Shown here in pieces: positions 35,738 to 45,068 of a stretch of 64,000 nt of DNA. The DNA is taken from assembly GCF_002554705.1 (NCBI RefSeq), contig NZ_PDEP01000014.1, positions 31,203 to 95,202 on the forward strand, written 5' to 3'. Each line of letters starts with the position of its first letter. The first letter of the stretch is position 1. Below the pieces are notes generated by a model. That model was not told where the DNA came from, made no database searches, and saw only the letters and a list, made by a program, of their open reading frames with translations. Source of the DNA: Longimonas halophila (GTDB taxonomy: Bacteria; Bacteroidota; Rhodothermia; Rhodothermales; Salinibacteraceae). A program made the position numbers and the translations under genes.

Positions 35738-36352
35738 ATGGTCTCTTTTTCTCTGCGCGGCCGCACAACGGGTTGGCTTGCAAGCCTGCTTCTGCTCACG
35801 CTGTGGATAGGCTGCCAGGGCAGTACCCCTGCTGTGGATGATGACGCCGTGGCCTCCATGCCGAACTACGACACAAACACCATGGCCCAATCAATACACG
35901 AACGCGTAAACAGCGAGCGCGAGGCGGCGGGCCTCTCGTCCCTTGCATGGTCCGAAGAGTTGGCAGCGCTCAGCCGTGCGCATAGCCAGGACATGGTCCA
36001 ACGCGACTTCTTCGACCACGTCAATCCCGACGGACAAAGCCCTACCGAGCGCGGGCAGGCGATGGATGTGTCGTGCACCACGATTGTAGAAGGTCGGCGG
36101 GCAGGCGGAATCGCCGAGAATATCTACGATGCGTCTGCCTATCACACCCGCCGCACCACGACCCAGGGCGATGAAACATCGGTTACCTACGATTGGAAGA
36201 CCGCCAACGGGCTGTCAGAGACGGTCGTGCAAGGATGGATGGGCAGTTCTGGCCACCGACGCAACATTCTCAACGACACGTACGAAGCACAGGGGCTGGG
36301 CGTGGCCGTCTCGGACGACTTGCGCGTGCTCGTGACGCAGACCTTCTGTTGA
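35738..36352 (+). CDS. CAP (SCP/PR1-like) domain lipoprotein, copy 1
   Basis: A 204-residue exported protein. The signal sequence WLASLLLLTLWIGC has a probable lipidated Cys26. The CAP domain spans the rest: QSIHERVNSEREAAGLSSLA, LSRAHSQDMVQRDFFDHVNP, GGIAENIYDAS and MGSSGHRRNILNDTY, with the two His and Glu of the CAP cavity. It ends LRVLVTQTFC; the terminal Cys likely pairs with the Cys in MDVSC. Bacterial CAP proteins are of unknown function; binding of small molecules or protease-like action has been proposed. A close paralogue follows. Confidence 0.9.
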   Translation: MVSFSLRGRTTGWLASLLLLTLWIGCQGSTPAVDDDAVASMPNYDTNTMAQSIHERVNSEREAAGLSSLAWSEELAALSRAHSQDMVQRDFFDHVNPDGQSPTERGQAMDVSCTTIVEGRRAGGIAENIYDASAYHTRRTTTQGDETSVTYDWKTANGLSETVVQGWMGSSGHRRNILNDTYEAQGLGVAVSDDLRVLVTQTFC

Positions 36353-36443
36353 GGCAGAACCGTGTAGCTTCAGGCATATCTTGAAGCATATTACGTCCCA
36401 GCCCTTGTGCTCCTCTTCATATACGTCGTTGCCATACGTGCAA

Positions 36444-37061
36444 ATGAAAATGTCTTTTTCCACAGGACAACGGTACGCGTTGCTTGCAGGAATACTCACC
36501 CTTCTTGTGTGGACGGGGTGCAAGACCATGGAAGAGAGCCCACCCGACTCCATGCCGTCGTATGATATTGAGGCATTGGAGCGCTCTATCCACAGGCAGG
36601 TTAACGAAGAGCGCAGAGCTAACGGACGTGAGCTCTTGAAGTGGTCGGACGATCTGGCCCGGGTTAGCCGCGCGCACAGCCAGGACATGGTTGAGCGCGA
36701 CTTCTATGCGCACGTCAACCCCGACGACCAGTCGCCCACCGAGCGTGGGGAGGAGGTGGGCGTATCGTGCTCAACGGTCGTAGACAATCCACAGACGGGC
36801 GGCATTGCCGAGAACATAAACTGGGTTTCGGCCCTCGATGTAGTCCACACCACGAGGAGTGGGGAAGAAAAGTACGAGTGGTATACCGCCGACGAGATTG
36901 CGGACGAGGTCGTGCAGGAGTGGATGCGAAGTCCGGGGCATCGCCGCAATATGCTTCATGAATCGAACCAAGCAGAAGGAATAGGCGTGGCCATGAAGAG
37001 ATCGGGAGAGTTTGAGGAGTCGGGGGATTTCCGCGTGCTTGTGACGCAGACCTTCTGTTAG
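36444..37061 (+). CDS. CAP (SCP/PR1-like) domain lipoprotein, copy 2
   Basis: 205 residues from the ATG at 36444 (MKMSFSTGQRYALLAGILTL), with probable lipobox VWTGC, again at Cys26. It is about half identical to copy 1 across the CAP domain: VSRAHSQDMVERDFYAHVNP, GGIAENINWVS, MRSPGHRRNMLHESN, VLVTQTFC. A tandem duplication is clear. The 91-bp spacing suggests the two may be co-transcribed. The upstream ORF extension beyond ATG 36444 is not needed. Confidence 0.9.
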   Translation: MKMSFSTGQRYALLAGILTLLVWTGCKTMEESPPDSMPSYDIEALERSIHRQVNEERRANGRELLKWSDDLARVSRAHSQDMVERDFYAHVNPDDQSPTERGEEVGVSCSTVVDNPQTGGIAENINWVSALDVVHTTRSGEEKYEWYTADEIADEVVQEWMRSPGHRRNMLHESNQAEGIGVAMKRSGEFEESGDFRVLVTQTFC

Positions 37062-37104
37062 CAGCCCGTCGCCACATATCCAACCGCAAACTAACAGCAT
37101 TCCG

Positions 37105-38877
37105 CTACGCGTACCGCTTCTCTGCCTCCACCGCCTCGCGAAGCTGCTCTGCGATCCAGTCGGCTTCTTGCTTGTTGTGAAGCCCATCGAGATGGGCCAC
37201 GCGGTTTTTTGCTTCCGACATTTTTTCCTTCATTTTTCCAGTGGCCTCCTCGCCAAGAACCTGGCCCATCGTATCCATAACGCCCTTTGCGGTGCCACTA
37301 TCGAGGCCATCTCCCGACGCCCGCTTCTGCACCGCAATCTCGTAGTTTGAGGAAGACTCATTCCCTGAGATAAGCACCTTGATGTCCTCGACCTCTGTAG
37401 CCGGAAAGCGTCCGCCTTGCCCGGCTCCGCCCTCTGTTTGGATGTCCACCTCACCATCTGAAACCGAGATAATGACTTCGCGATGCCAGGTTGACCAGGC
37501 AGCCCAAAGGCACACAATTCCGAAGAAGAGAAATATCGCTCCTCCTAAGAAATTAGCACCGAAGGCAAAGACACTTCCCACTGTCATGCCAATGCCAAAC
37601 ACAACGAGAAAAGCGAGCAGCCCAATACCTTTCAGGCTCCGATCGGGCTTCATGTGCACACGAATCCCTCGTCCGCCCAGGCGCTCTATAGAAATATTCT
37701 TGCTGATGGGCTCGGTGAGATTCGGCTCAACGACATACTCAGCGTATGGGTCGTCGGTCGTGGCTTCTGCTTCTCCGGAATCAACCTGAAGGGCCTCCTC
37801 ATCACGCTCCAGATCCCACATCACCTTTTCGGACGGCTCAGATGCATCCTCTGCTTCATGCTCTTTCTGGAGCGATGCAGATGCGGTGCCATTGGTGGAT
37901 GTGTTGTCGTCAGACTCGTACACAGGCACCTCAAAGCGTGATCTGTAGTCGATTCCCGGCAGCTCAGCTCGCACGGTAAGCACCCACATGAAATCCGATT
38001 TGCCGGTGCGAGCCAGATATTTCTTCGACCGCTTCATTGCAGTTGACTCGGGCATGTCATCGGGAACCTGAAACGACACAGGAATGAGGGCACCATCGGC
38101 ATCGTACGACATGGGTCGCATCTGCTTTTCCCCACGCCACAGGAGCCGTTTCTTCTCTTTGGCTGTGCGCTTTTTGTTGTCTCCACTCCCGGTGGTTTCG
38201 TAGCGTGCCGACCGTCGATAGCACGACAGTTGCACTTGCGCCCCGTGTTCTGGCAATTCATCCCGGTCGATGCGCGCATGCACCTGTGCCAGGAACCGCT
38301 CGCCCAGCCGTCCGGGCATCGTTTCCAGCTCTGCTTCCGAGATGCCAAATCGCTGCCTCCGTCTGTAGGCTTTCACCATCTGTACGGCCATGAAAACCCC
38401 CGCCAGTGGGAAAATCAGCACGAAGAGCGCAGGCCATTCCGGCGTCTCCGCTGTAATGATAGCAGTCCATATGATCCATCCGGCCAGAGCACCACCGCCT
38501 CCCAGAAACACCGTCGTAAAAAACCCCCACGACTGTGAGTTTTCATGTGTAAGTGTAGATGATTGCCACGCCTCACGGGCCGTCCAGGGCTCCTCCATGT
38601 CCTCGATCTCTTCGTAGACCTTCTCCCTTCGGTAGTTGGTGACAGCCGTATATACGAATCCAACACCAATGAATAGCATGACGCCTGGAATAAACAGCGG
38701 ACGGAATATATCCTCGGGCACTGAGCCGGTATTTATAATAGTGCTCAGGGGATCATACAGCATCACAACGGCTCCGATACATAACCCGACCCCGATAGCC
38801 CCAAACAGCCACGATTTGAGTGTGCGGAGGGTGCGTCGTATGCCTTCAGGAAGAAAGCGAGAGAGGATGCGGAGCAT
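37105..38877 (-). CDS. Large membrane protein, DUF3592-like
   Basis: A 590-residue polytopic protein. Four N-terminal transmembrane helices lie around residues 22-42, 61-80, 118-140 and 147-168. A ~200-residue extra-membrane part has the DUF3592-like pattern IPVSFQVPDDMPES ... FMWVLTVRAELPGIDYRSRF. An acidic linker comes next, then two more helices (GIGLLAFLVVFGIGMTVGSV and FLGGAIFLFFGIVCLWAAW). The C-terminal cytosolic domain ends in a charged helix (KQEADWIAEQLREAVEAEKR). Function unknown. It is convergent with the CAP genes. Confidence 0.75.
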   Translation of the reverse strand: MLRILSRFLPEGIRRTLRTLKSWLFGAIGVGLCIGAVVMLYDPLSTIINTGSVPEDIFRPLFIPGVMLFIGVGFVYTAVTNYRREKVYEEIEDMEEPWTAREAWQSSTLTHENSQSWGFFTTVFLGGGGALAGWIIWTAIITAETPEWPALFVLIFPLAGVFMAVQMVKAYRRRQRFGISEAELETMPGRLGERFLAQVHARIDRDELPEHGAQVQLSCYRRSARYETTGSGDNKKRTAKEKKRLLWRGEKQMRPMSYDADGALIPVSFQVPDDMPESTAMKRSKKYLARTGKSDFMWVLTVRAELPGIDYRSRFEVPVYESDDNTSTNGTASASLQKEHEAEDASEPSEKVMWDLERDEEALQVDSGEAEATTDDPYAEYVVEPNLTEPISKNISIERLGGRGIRVHMKPDRSLKGIGLLAFLVVFGIGMTVGSVFAFGANFLGGAIFLFFGIVCLWAAWSTWHREVIISVSDGEVDIQTEGGAGQGGRFPATEVEDIKVLISGNESSSNYEIAVQKRASGDGLDSGTAKGVMDTMGQVLGEEATGKMKEKMSEAKNRVAHLDGLHNKQEADWIAEQLREAVEAEKRYA

Positions 38878-39101
38878 AACGGGTTAGCATGTAATTTGGG
38901 GGGCGATCTATCACACGTCCAGCAGCACGACACTGCGCTGAACCTGCTGTTTAAATACGCGCGATCTGGCCTTTCATGCGGACATGCTTCTACACACAAA
39001 AACATTGCATTTACCGCTGCTACGCGTGCCAACATCTGACAATGCTTTTCATACAGGCGTATCCCAACACGCATACTTTTGCACAGACGGTGCTACATGC
39101 T

Positions 39102-39284
39102 ATGTCTTTCGCATCCTCTCAAAATGCCCCTCGCCGTCGTCGCACCCCCAACCCACGACGCCAGCCGCGTCGGCAGCCGAAGCGCTCGCCCAGTTCGCCC
39201 TCGCAGCCGCCCCGCGTACCCAACCCGAAGCGGCGCGAACCGAACACAACCCCAAGTCCGAAGCGGAGCCCACAGAACGGATGA
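39102..39284 (+). CDS. Possible small Arg/Pro-rich protein
   Basis: 60 residues from the ATG at 39102 (MSFASSQNAPRRRRTPNPRR). It is very basic and Pro/Ser/Arg-rich with no hydrophobic segment. The stop lies 6 bp before the end of the convergent TonB receptor gene. All three plus-strand frames are open here because of GC content, so it may be a chance ORF. The rest of the 38878-39290 gap shows no feature. Confidence 0.2.
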   Translation: MSFASSQNAPRRRRTPNPRRQPRRQPKRSPSSPSQPPRVPNPKRREPNTTPSPKRSPQNG

Positions 39285-39290
39285 GGTTGC

Positions 39291-41795
39291 CTAAAACGTG
39301 AGGCTGAGGCGCGCATTCACCGTGCGCGGTGTAAGGCGGTTCGGGACGCGCGTCCACTGGTTGTCGTTGTTCGGAATCCAGTTGAACGACACCGTGTTCG
39401 TCATGTCGAATACGTTCAGCAGCTCCATAGTCAGGTCCAGGTGGACGGGCGCGCGGTCATCGGATTCGAGCAGCGTAAGGCGCTTCGTAGCGCCTAAGTC
39501 CACACGGCGATAGGGCGTGATGCGCCCTGACATGCGCGGCCCCGGTATCTGCACGACCCGTCCGGTAGCTTCATCGCGCGGACCGGGCACAGGCGGTGTG
39601 TACGGCAGTCCGCTGCCAAAGAGCAAGCGCAGATGCGCCTTCCACGACTCATCACCCGGAATGGTGTCTTGCAGGAAGGCCGAGAACGTGTGGCGCTGAT
39701 CGCTCGGGCGTGGCACTAAACCCTGGTTGAATCTATTCTGAAACTGCGGTTTGATGCGCTCACGCGCCACCATGAAGCTGTAGTTGAACCAGCTCTCCAG
39801 GCCCGGAACCAGTTCGCCGCGCAACTGCAGATCGAGACCGTACACGAAGCCTGTGGCATCGTTCTCGCCCGAGTACTGCACGCGAATGTCTTCGATTGAG
39901 TAGGAAATGACGTTCGTGAGGTGTTTGTAGTAGCCCTCGGCCCGCAGGTACAAGCGCTGTGTCGGCAAGAAGTACTCGCCGCCCAGCACAAACTGCATGG
40001 AGCGCTGCGAGTTGATGTCGCGGTTTAGGGATTCGTCAATGCCCTCCTCAGAATCAACTGCCCCGCGCAGCTCCCGATAGGTCGGGGCCTGGTGGTAGAT
40101 ACCCCAGGCTCCACTCAACGACAGATTTTCGCTGGCCTGAAACGTTGCCGACAGGCGCGGCGACACAGTCCATTCGTCGTTAAAGGAGTAGTAGTCGGTG
40201 CGTAGCCCGCCCGTCACCGAGAGGCGACCGCGTGTGGGCAGCACATCAATCGTGTTTTCGGCGTAGAAGCCGGCCTGCATCTCACTGAACTGCGCCGCAT
40301 CCGACAGGCTATCGGCTACGATGCGGATATCCTCACGCTCGCCACTGTCGCGCTGCACCCGTGTGTTAATGATGGCGCGCTCGTCAATATCGTCGGTAAA
40401 GCGGAGGCCGCGCACATCCCAACCTGCTTCGAGCGCGTGGCGATCGAGTGCGAAGTTGTAGCGCCCACCGCCGGTGATGGTCTCCACATCAACAGCGTTG
40501 TTGGCGAAGTCGGTCTGCGTGGACGTGCCAATGCCAAAGTGCCCGGCCCCTGAGTTCGGATCGCCCGCCGGATCGACCTGAAACAGCTCTGAGTCGCCTG
40601 TAATCTCGAAGAACTCCGTCTCGCGCGTGCCGAAGTACGCAAGCTGGTGCTCCATGCGCAGCCGGTCGCTCAACCGGTTGTTGAGGCGCGTCCCCAGAAA
40701 CTCGGTGGTATATCCGTCCTGGCGCGTGCCCTCAAAATCCACCCAGAGCGCCTGCAGGTTGGAGGGCACATCGGGGTCCAGGCTGATGATGCCGAAGTAG
40801 GTTTTCTGGTTGGTGGGATCGAGCTCGAACTCGTGGTCGGCGTAGATGCCGAGCGTTTCGATGGAATGCCCCTCAGCCAACTGGTACGTGAACATGCCCT
40901 GCACATCCGTGAAGACGGGGTCGTAGTCGCCTTTCAGATCTTGCGTACCAAAGAAGCGCCCCGGCTGGGCGCGGCGCACGCCTACGTTCCAGCTGAGGCG
41001 ATCGTTGAGGGTGGCTCCACGAGCGTGCACGCTGGCGTCGAGCAGCGACACATCGGCACTACCACGCAGGGATTCATCGTCGACCTCGTGGTACTGCACA
41101 TCGAGTGCCGAGGAGAGCTTGCCGCCATAGCGCACGGGAAAGCCGCCGGTGTACAGCGTCATGCTTTCGGCCATGGCCGGGTTGAGGAGGCCGAGTCCTT
41201 CTTGCTCGCCCTGGCGCGGACGAAACGGCATGAACACCTCGAATCCGTTCAGGAAAATCAGATTCTCGTTGTATCCGCCGCCGCGCACGGAGTACTGCTG
41301 TGAGAGTTCGGTGTTGGTGGCTACACCGGGCATTACTTTGAGCGCGCGGAATCCGTCTTTGAACGGCGTAGGCATGTCTTGCACCGTTTCGGGGTCGATG
41401 CGGTGCACACCTGCATCAGGCGCAATCTCGCCCTCTTCGACCACGACCTGGTCCATCTCCATCACATCTACGGGGAGGGCGGCGTTGAGCGTGACGGTGG
41501 TGTTGCCAGGGACCTGCACCGAATCGATGTGCGCCTCGTATCCCACCGCCGAAAAGCGAATGGCGTGGGTGCCCTCGGGGACACGCATGTCGTACGTGCC
41601 ATTGGCCTGCGTGGCGGTACCAAAGTTGGTGCCGTTAATGACGACGGTGACGCCAGCAAGTGGTGCCTCCGTAGACGCATCAGTGACGGTGCCTGTGACG
41701 GTGCCCCACGTTTGCGCGTGTGCCGCCGGACTTGCCAGCAGTAGAATCAGCGCGCCCAGGCACGTCCACCGAATGTGTGTTGAATAATGTAGCAT
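39291..41795 (-). CDS. TonB-dependent outer-membrane receptor
   Basis: 834 residues from the ATG at 41793-41795 (MLHYSTHIRWTCLGALILLL). A signal peptide ends near AHAQ. The carboxypeptidase-regulatory-like domain covers residues ~30-115 (GTVTGTVTDASTEAPLAGVT, GTYDMRVPEGTHAIRFSAVG). The plug domain follows (FKDGFRALKVMPGVATNTEL, YSVRGGGYNENLIFLNGFEV), then a 22-strand barrel ending in VNARLSLTF with terminal Phe. No SusD-like partner is adjacent, so it is not a classic SusCD polysaccharide system. The ligand is unknown. Confidence 0.93.
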   Translation of the reverse strand: MLHYSTHIRWTCLGALILLLASPAAHAQTWGTVTGTVTDASTEAPLAGVTVVINGTNFGTATQANGTYDMRVPEGTHAIRFSAVGYEAHIDSVQVPGNTTVTLNAALPVDVMEMDQVVVEEGEIAPDAGVHRIDPETVQDMPTPFKDGFRALKVMPGVATNTELSQQYSVRGGGYNENLIFLNGFEVFMPFRPRQGEQEGLGLLNPAMAESMTLYTGGFPVRYGGKLSSALDVQYHEVDDESLRGSADVSLLDASVHARGATLNDRLSWNVGVRRAQPGRFFGTQDLKGDYDPVFTDVQGMFTYQLAEGHSIETLGIYADHEFELDPTNQKTYFGIISLDPDVPSNLQALWVDFEGTRQDGYTTEFLGTRLNNRLSDRLRMEHQLAYFGTRETEFFEITGDSELFQVDPAGDPNSGAGHFGIGTSTQTDFANNAVDVETITGGGRYNFALDRHALEAGWDVRGLRFTDDIDERAIINTRVQRDSGEREDIRIVADSLSDAAQFSEMQAGFYAENTIDVLPTRGRLSVTGGLRTDYYSFNDEWTVSPRLSATFQASENLSLSGAWGIYHQAPTYRELRGAVDSEEGIDESLNRDINSQRSMQFVLGGEYFLPTQRLYLRAEGYYKHLTNVISYSIEDIRVQYSGENDATGFVYGLDLQLRGELVPGLESWFNYSFMVARERIKPQFQNRFNQGLVPRPSDQRHTFSAFLQDTIPGDESWKAHLRLLFGSGLPYTPPVPGPRDEATGRVVQIPGPRMSGRITPYRRVDLGATKRLTLLESDDRAPVHLDLTMELLNVFDMTNTVSFNWIPNNDNQWTRVPNRLTPRTVNARLSLTF

Positions 41796-42066
41796 AGCAA
41801 CCCGCAATAGAATCTGTCTGTACCAACAACAAGAGCGTAACGTTCAGATCAAGTAGCGGCGCGGGCTGGTGACGGTAAAGCACAGCTGCAGAGGAAAGCA
41901 GCCGGATCGTATAGGTATGCCTGTAACAAACAAGATGTGTGGGCAAACTGCAACCTAACGCAGTTCATACGAAACAACGCATTTAAGTAGGATGAGCGAT
42001 GTGCTGGCATCTCCCCTTCCCGGCGCGCTTTCTGTTTGTGACAGTAGCCTAACGATCGACTTAAGT

Positions 42067-42477
42067 ATGAGTTCATCAAAAGCAGTCGCCTCCAATGGTG
42101 CTGCCGAGCGCGCTACCAACGTACTGGGCACTCCCTTGCAGCCGTGCAGCCACAACCCCGAGACCGGGTTTTACCGCACCGGCTTTTGCACGACCGGCCC
42201 GGAAGACCGGGGCCGCCACGTGGTCTGTGCCCAGATGACCGCCGAGTTTCTGTCGTTTACGAAAGCACAGGGCAACGACCTAAGCACGCCGCGCCCCGCG
42301 TACGACTTTCCGGGGCTCACTCCGGGCGATCGGTGGTGCCTGTGTGCCGCCCGGTGGGAGGAAGCCCGACAGGCCGGGTGCGCGCCTCCGGTCGTGCTGG
42401 AGGCCACGCATCCCGCTGTACTTGAGGTGGTGGACCTGAACGTGCTGAAGACGCATGCAGTGGCAAACGCTGCGTAG
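42067..42477 (+). CDS. DUF2237 family protein
   Basis: 136 residues from the ATG at 42067 (MSSSKAVASNGAAERATNVL). The whole family signature is visible: NVLGTPLQPCSHNPETGFYR, CTTGPEDRGRHVVCAQMTAEF, FTKAQGNDLSTPRPAYDFPG, LTPGDRWCLCAARWEEA and PPVVLEATHPAVLE. Several conserved Cys suggest metal binding, but the function of DUF2237 proteins is unknown. It is divergent from the TonB receptor gene across about 270 bp. Confidence 0.93.
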   Translation: MSSSKAVASNGAAERATNVLGTPLQPCSHNPETGFYRTGFCTTGPEDRGRHVVCAQMTAEFLSFTKAQGNDLSTPRPAYDFPGLTPGDRWCLCAARWEEARQAGCAPPVVLEATHPAVLEVVDLNVLKTHAVANAA

Positions 42478-42640
42478 CAGACGCTGTTCGTAGTGTTCTT
42501 TTTGGCTCAACTCATTGCTCGGTTACGCCTGTATTCGGTCAGCACAAACAGCTCACACACGTTATGATTGGGGCATAGATGTATCAGTGTCAATGCATTG
42601 CTTCACAACAAAAGCACCCAGTTCATGAAAAGGCACGATT

Positions 42641-43066
42641 ATGTCTAATACTGATGAACGTTCATCGCCGCGCGAGATCATCAAAACAGAGAAAGCCGTT
42701 TATCTAAGCAAACTCTCGCCACCTGATCCAGACTGGCCGCCCGACGTGCGGGTGATGTACGATGAGCTTTTTGATCATCTGTTTGACATGGGGCTGAAGA
42801 TCAGTGATGTCAAGGAGCGCTTTGGAATCGGCAATAACAATGTTTCTTGCCGCTTCGGTCACTTCATAGGTTGCCCCCCGAAGGAGTTTGTGTTGCACCA
42901 TCGATTTAGACTGGCCGAGCAATTACTTGTCGATTACGAGCATCTGACCGTAACGCAGATAGCGTTTGCGGTAGGATACGAGACTCCAAACGCATTTTCG
43001 ATGACATTTAGGCGACGATTTGGATGTCCCCCAACGACTTATCGAACGCAGGCAAGAAAGAAATGA
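42641..43066 (+). CDS. AraC-family DNA-binding protein (HTH domain only)
   Basis: 141 residues. The C-terminal ~100 form an AraC/XylS double helix-turn-helix: ISDVKERFGIGNNNVSCRFG for HTH1, GCPPKEFVLHHRFRLAEQLL for the linker, and LTVTQIAFAVGYETPNAFSM with FRRRFGCPPTTYR for HTH2. There is no ligand-binding or signalling domain; the N-terminus is just ~35 polar residues. It is at the left end of an AT-richer island and probably regulates the genes that follow on the same strand. Confidence 0.88.
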   Translation: MSNTDERSSPREIIKTEKAVYLSKLSPPDPDWPPDVRVMYDELFDHLFDMGLKISDVKERFGIGNNNVSCRFGHFIGCPPKEFVLHHRFRLAEQLLVDYEHLTVTQIAFAVGYETPNAFSMTFRRRFGCPPTTYRTQARKK

Positions 43067-43154
43067 AGAGGGTGTTGAAGAAGGAGTTGATGCTTACCAT
43101 CCGAGGGAGTTATACGCTCTGTATGAGTGTTCTGACAACAAGACTAATTTAGTT

Positions 43155-43391
43155 ATGGAAAAAGCAAGCACATTCTGGACATCCTTCTGCATAGCCATTG
43201 CGGGAGTGCTACTGGTCGGATTCAGTTTGTCTCCGGTGGCAACCTCACCTATTTCTGAATCCTCAGCGTCCACATTGGCAGTGGATGACGATTGTGGAGA
43301 TCAGCAAATCGAAGAAATAACTTATGGGAAAAGGGCTAGTTTTCTGGGGTGCTTTGGATCGGACTCCAAGTGCAAGGTGACATGTGAGTAG
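43155..43391 (+). CDS. Small secreted Cys-containing peptide
   Basis: 78 residues from the ATG at 43155 (MEKASTFWTSFCIAIAGVLL). A hydrophobic signal-like segment (residues 8-30) precedes a short mature region with four Cys in CGDQQIEE ... FLGCFGSDSKCKVTCE at the C-terminus. I do not recognise the family. It resembles, in size and context, the short exported peptides (NVEALA-like) that sit before 6-bladed beta-propeller proteins in Bacteroidota. Its frame is open upstream inside the AraC gene, but this ATG fits the signal peptide. Confidence 0.6.
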   Translation: MEKASTFWTSFCIAIAGVLLVGFSLSPVATSPISESSASTLAVDDDCGDQQIEEITYGKRASFLGCFGSDSKCKVTCE

Positions 43392-43501
43392 TAGTTAAAG
43401 CATCGTCGATGATCTCTACACAGGGGCGGCTTGGTCTGCACTTTCGGCTGTATTTTGAGTGAGTACAGATCAGGCCGCTCCATCTACAATTCAATTTGGG
43501 T

Positions 43502-44559
43502 ATGGCCAAGAAAGTATTCCTACTTGTTTTTCTATGTTGTGGTTTTTTCTTAAACGGGGTGTATGCTCAGAACTTTAGTATTCAGTTTGAAGAGCAGTAT
43601 CGTCTTGAGAAGGATCTGGCCAATCCATCAGATTTCTACGTGACGGATCGTGACCATGCGGTCGTTATCGATGAACTTCGCGCAGCGTGTGCACTGGCTT
43701 TCATCGACCTGAGAACTGGCACGCCCCAAAACTGTCATGCGATAGGAAGCGGTCCGGGTGAGATTGCCGCTCAAGGTCGGAAGGTTGTGGCCATGCGGTC
43801 AGATAGCTCGATATGGGTCTCCGATACGCGAGGAGCCAAAGTCTATACATCCGATCTCAGCTACCAGTTTGATGTCCGGGGACCCAGTGTAACCGCTCCT
43901 CTGAGCGATACACTGGCTGGTCAGTATCTATTCGAGTTGGGGAACAGACTTGTACGTCTGTATCAATTAGAAAGCGAACGAGAAGTTGAAGCCAGCCCCC
44001 TCGAAACCATATCGATCGAGGAAAGGGCAGCCCTGGAACCGTTGCGAGATAATTTTATGCTGCGGCAAGGCCCTGTATTAGTTGATGACTCATCTTGGTT
44101 TATTGGATTTGATTTTTCAAGTTATATTATTCAATTAGATTCTGACGGGATTGAATACGTTGTTCATGCCCCCCCCCCAATATAGATTTTCCAGACTATG
44201 ACTATGCGGCCAATGACGGCTATACTGCTCCTGATGCAAGTGAATACCCGACAGGAACGGTAGATCTTGACACCGACGACACGTACTTGTACGTGCTTCA
44301 TCACGGCCGAACCTTCGACGCAAGTCCGTTCAGGCAACTTGTTGATATTGTTCGAGGACGCATTGAAGCAGCGATTGAAGAGTGGGAAATGACCGATCGG
44401 CTACTCGTCTATGAGAAAGCCACGGGGGATTTTATGGGTGAGGTGACTTTGCCTGTGCGTGCACGCGCTATCGAAGTGACCGAGGAAGCGGTCTATATCT
44501 TGAGTATTGACGGCATGCCACCGAGTATTATCAAGTATGAAAAAAGTATAGTAAACTAA
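43502..44559 (+). pseudogene. 6-bladed beta-propeller (BF3164-like) protein split by a C10 tract
   Basis: From the ATG at 43502 the first frame encodes 227 residues and stops at 44183-44185 just after a run of ten C. It has a signal peptide (MAKKVFLLVFLCCGFFLNGV, cleavage near VYAQ) and propeller-like repeats (LANPSDFYVTDRDHAVVIDE, IGSGPGEIAAQGR, SDSSIWVSDTRG). From 44179 another frame continues without a stop to 44559 (NIDFPDYDYAANDGYTAPDA, DTDDTYLYVLHHGRTFDASP, DRLLVYEKATGDFMGEV). A tract of 11 or 8 C would join them into one ~350-residue protein. It could be phase-variable, recently inactivated, or a base-calling error. It is followed by mauE-like 14 bp later. Confidence 0.82.
44169..44178. 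repeat. Poly-C tract (10 C) in the beta-propeller gene
   Basis: A mononucleotide run of ten C inside coding sequence, the only run of this length in the window. It lies exactly where the reading frame shifts. Confidence 0.97.
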
Positions 44560-44573
44560 ACTGCATTAGTGCT

Positions 44574-44972
44574 ATGAAAAATACTAACATCGTTTTTCAG
44601 TCGTCGAAGATATTTGTCACGGCTGTGACGTTTATTTCATTGCTTCGAGAGCTGCCGATCTCGAATGACTTTCTGTGGATATCAACTGGAATGAGTCCTA
44701 TTCTCCACACTAATTCGACAGTCAGTTGGATACTCCTCGGAGTTGAGATGATCTTTATTGCAGGATTGTGGACCGACATGGCGAACCGGTTCACTGGTAT
44801 CTTGGCCTATTGTATAGCAGGAGTTGGAATTCTATCGGCAAGCCTTATCGTTTTTCTGTCGCACGTTTCTTCCTGCGCATTACTTCCGGCAGGAGTGTTA
44901 CCAGAGATGCTCCTTGCACAGAAATTGCTTTTTGCTGGAGCTGTCGTCATTGCCGTTAGGACTCGTCGTTGA
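44574..44972 (+). CDS. MauE/DoxX-like integral membrane protein
   Basis: 132 residues with four hydrophobic helices: SSKIFVTAVTFISLL, TVSWILLGVEMIFIAGLW, GILAYCIAGVGILSASLIV and LAQKLLFAGAVVIAVR. The pattern and short length fit the MauE/methylamine-utilisation-E group, which is linked to disulfide handling of exported proteins. A Cys in VSSCALLPAG between helices 3 and 4 is visible. It lies 14 bp after the beta-propeller gene, so the two are very likely co-transcribed. The call rests on topology and context. Confidence 0.6.
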   Translation: MKNTNIVFQSSKIFVTAVTFISLLRELPISNDFLWISTGMSPILHTNSTVSWILLGVEMIFIAGLWTDMANRFTGILAYCIAGVGILSASLIVFLSHVSSCALLPAGVLPEMLLAQKLLFAGAVVIAVRTRR

Positions 44973-45068
44973 GCTTTCGGCTTTGCAAAGCTCACGGAGG
45001 ACATCAGTAATTCAAACCACTTCGTGTCAACCCCGCACGCCTCGCGCGCAGATGATCAAAGGAGCAGA

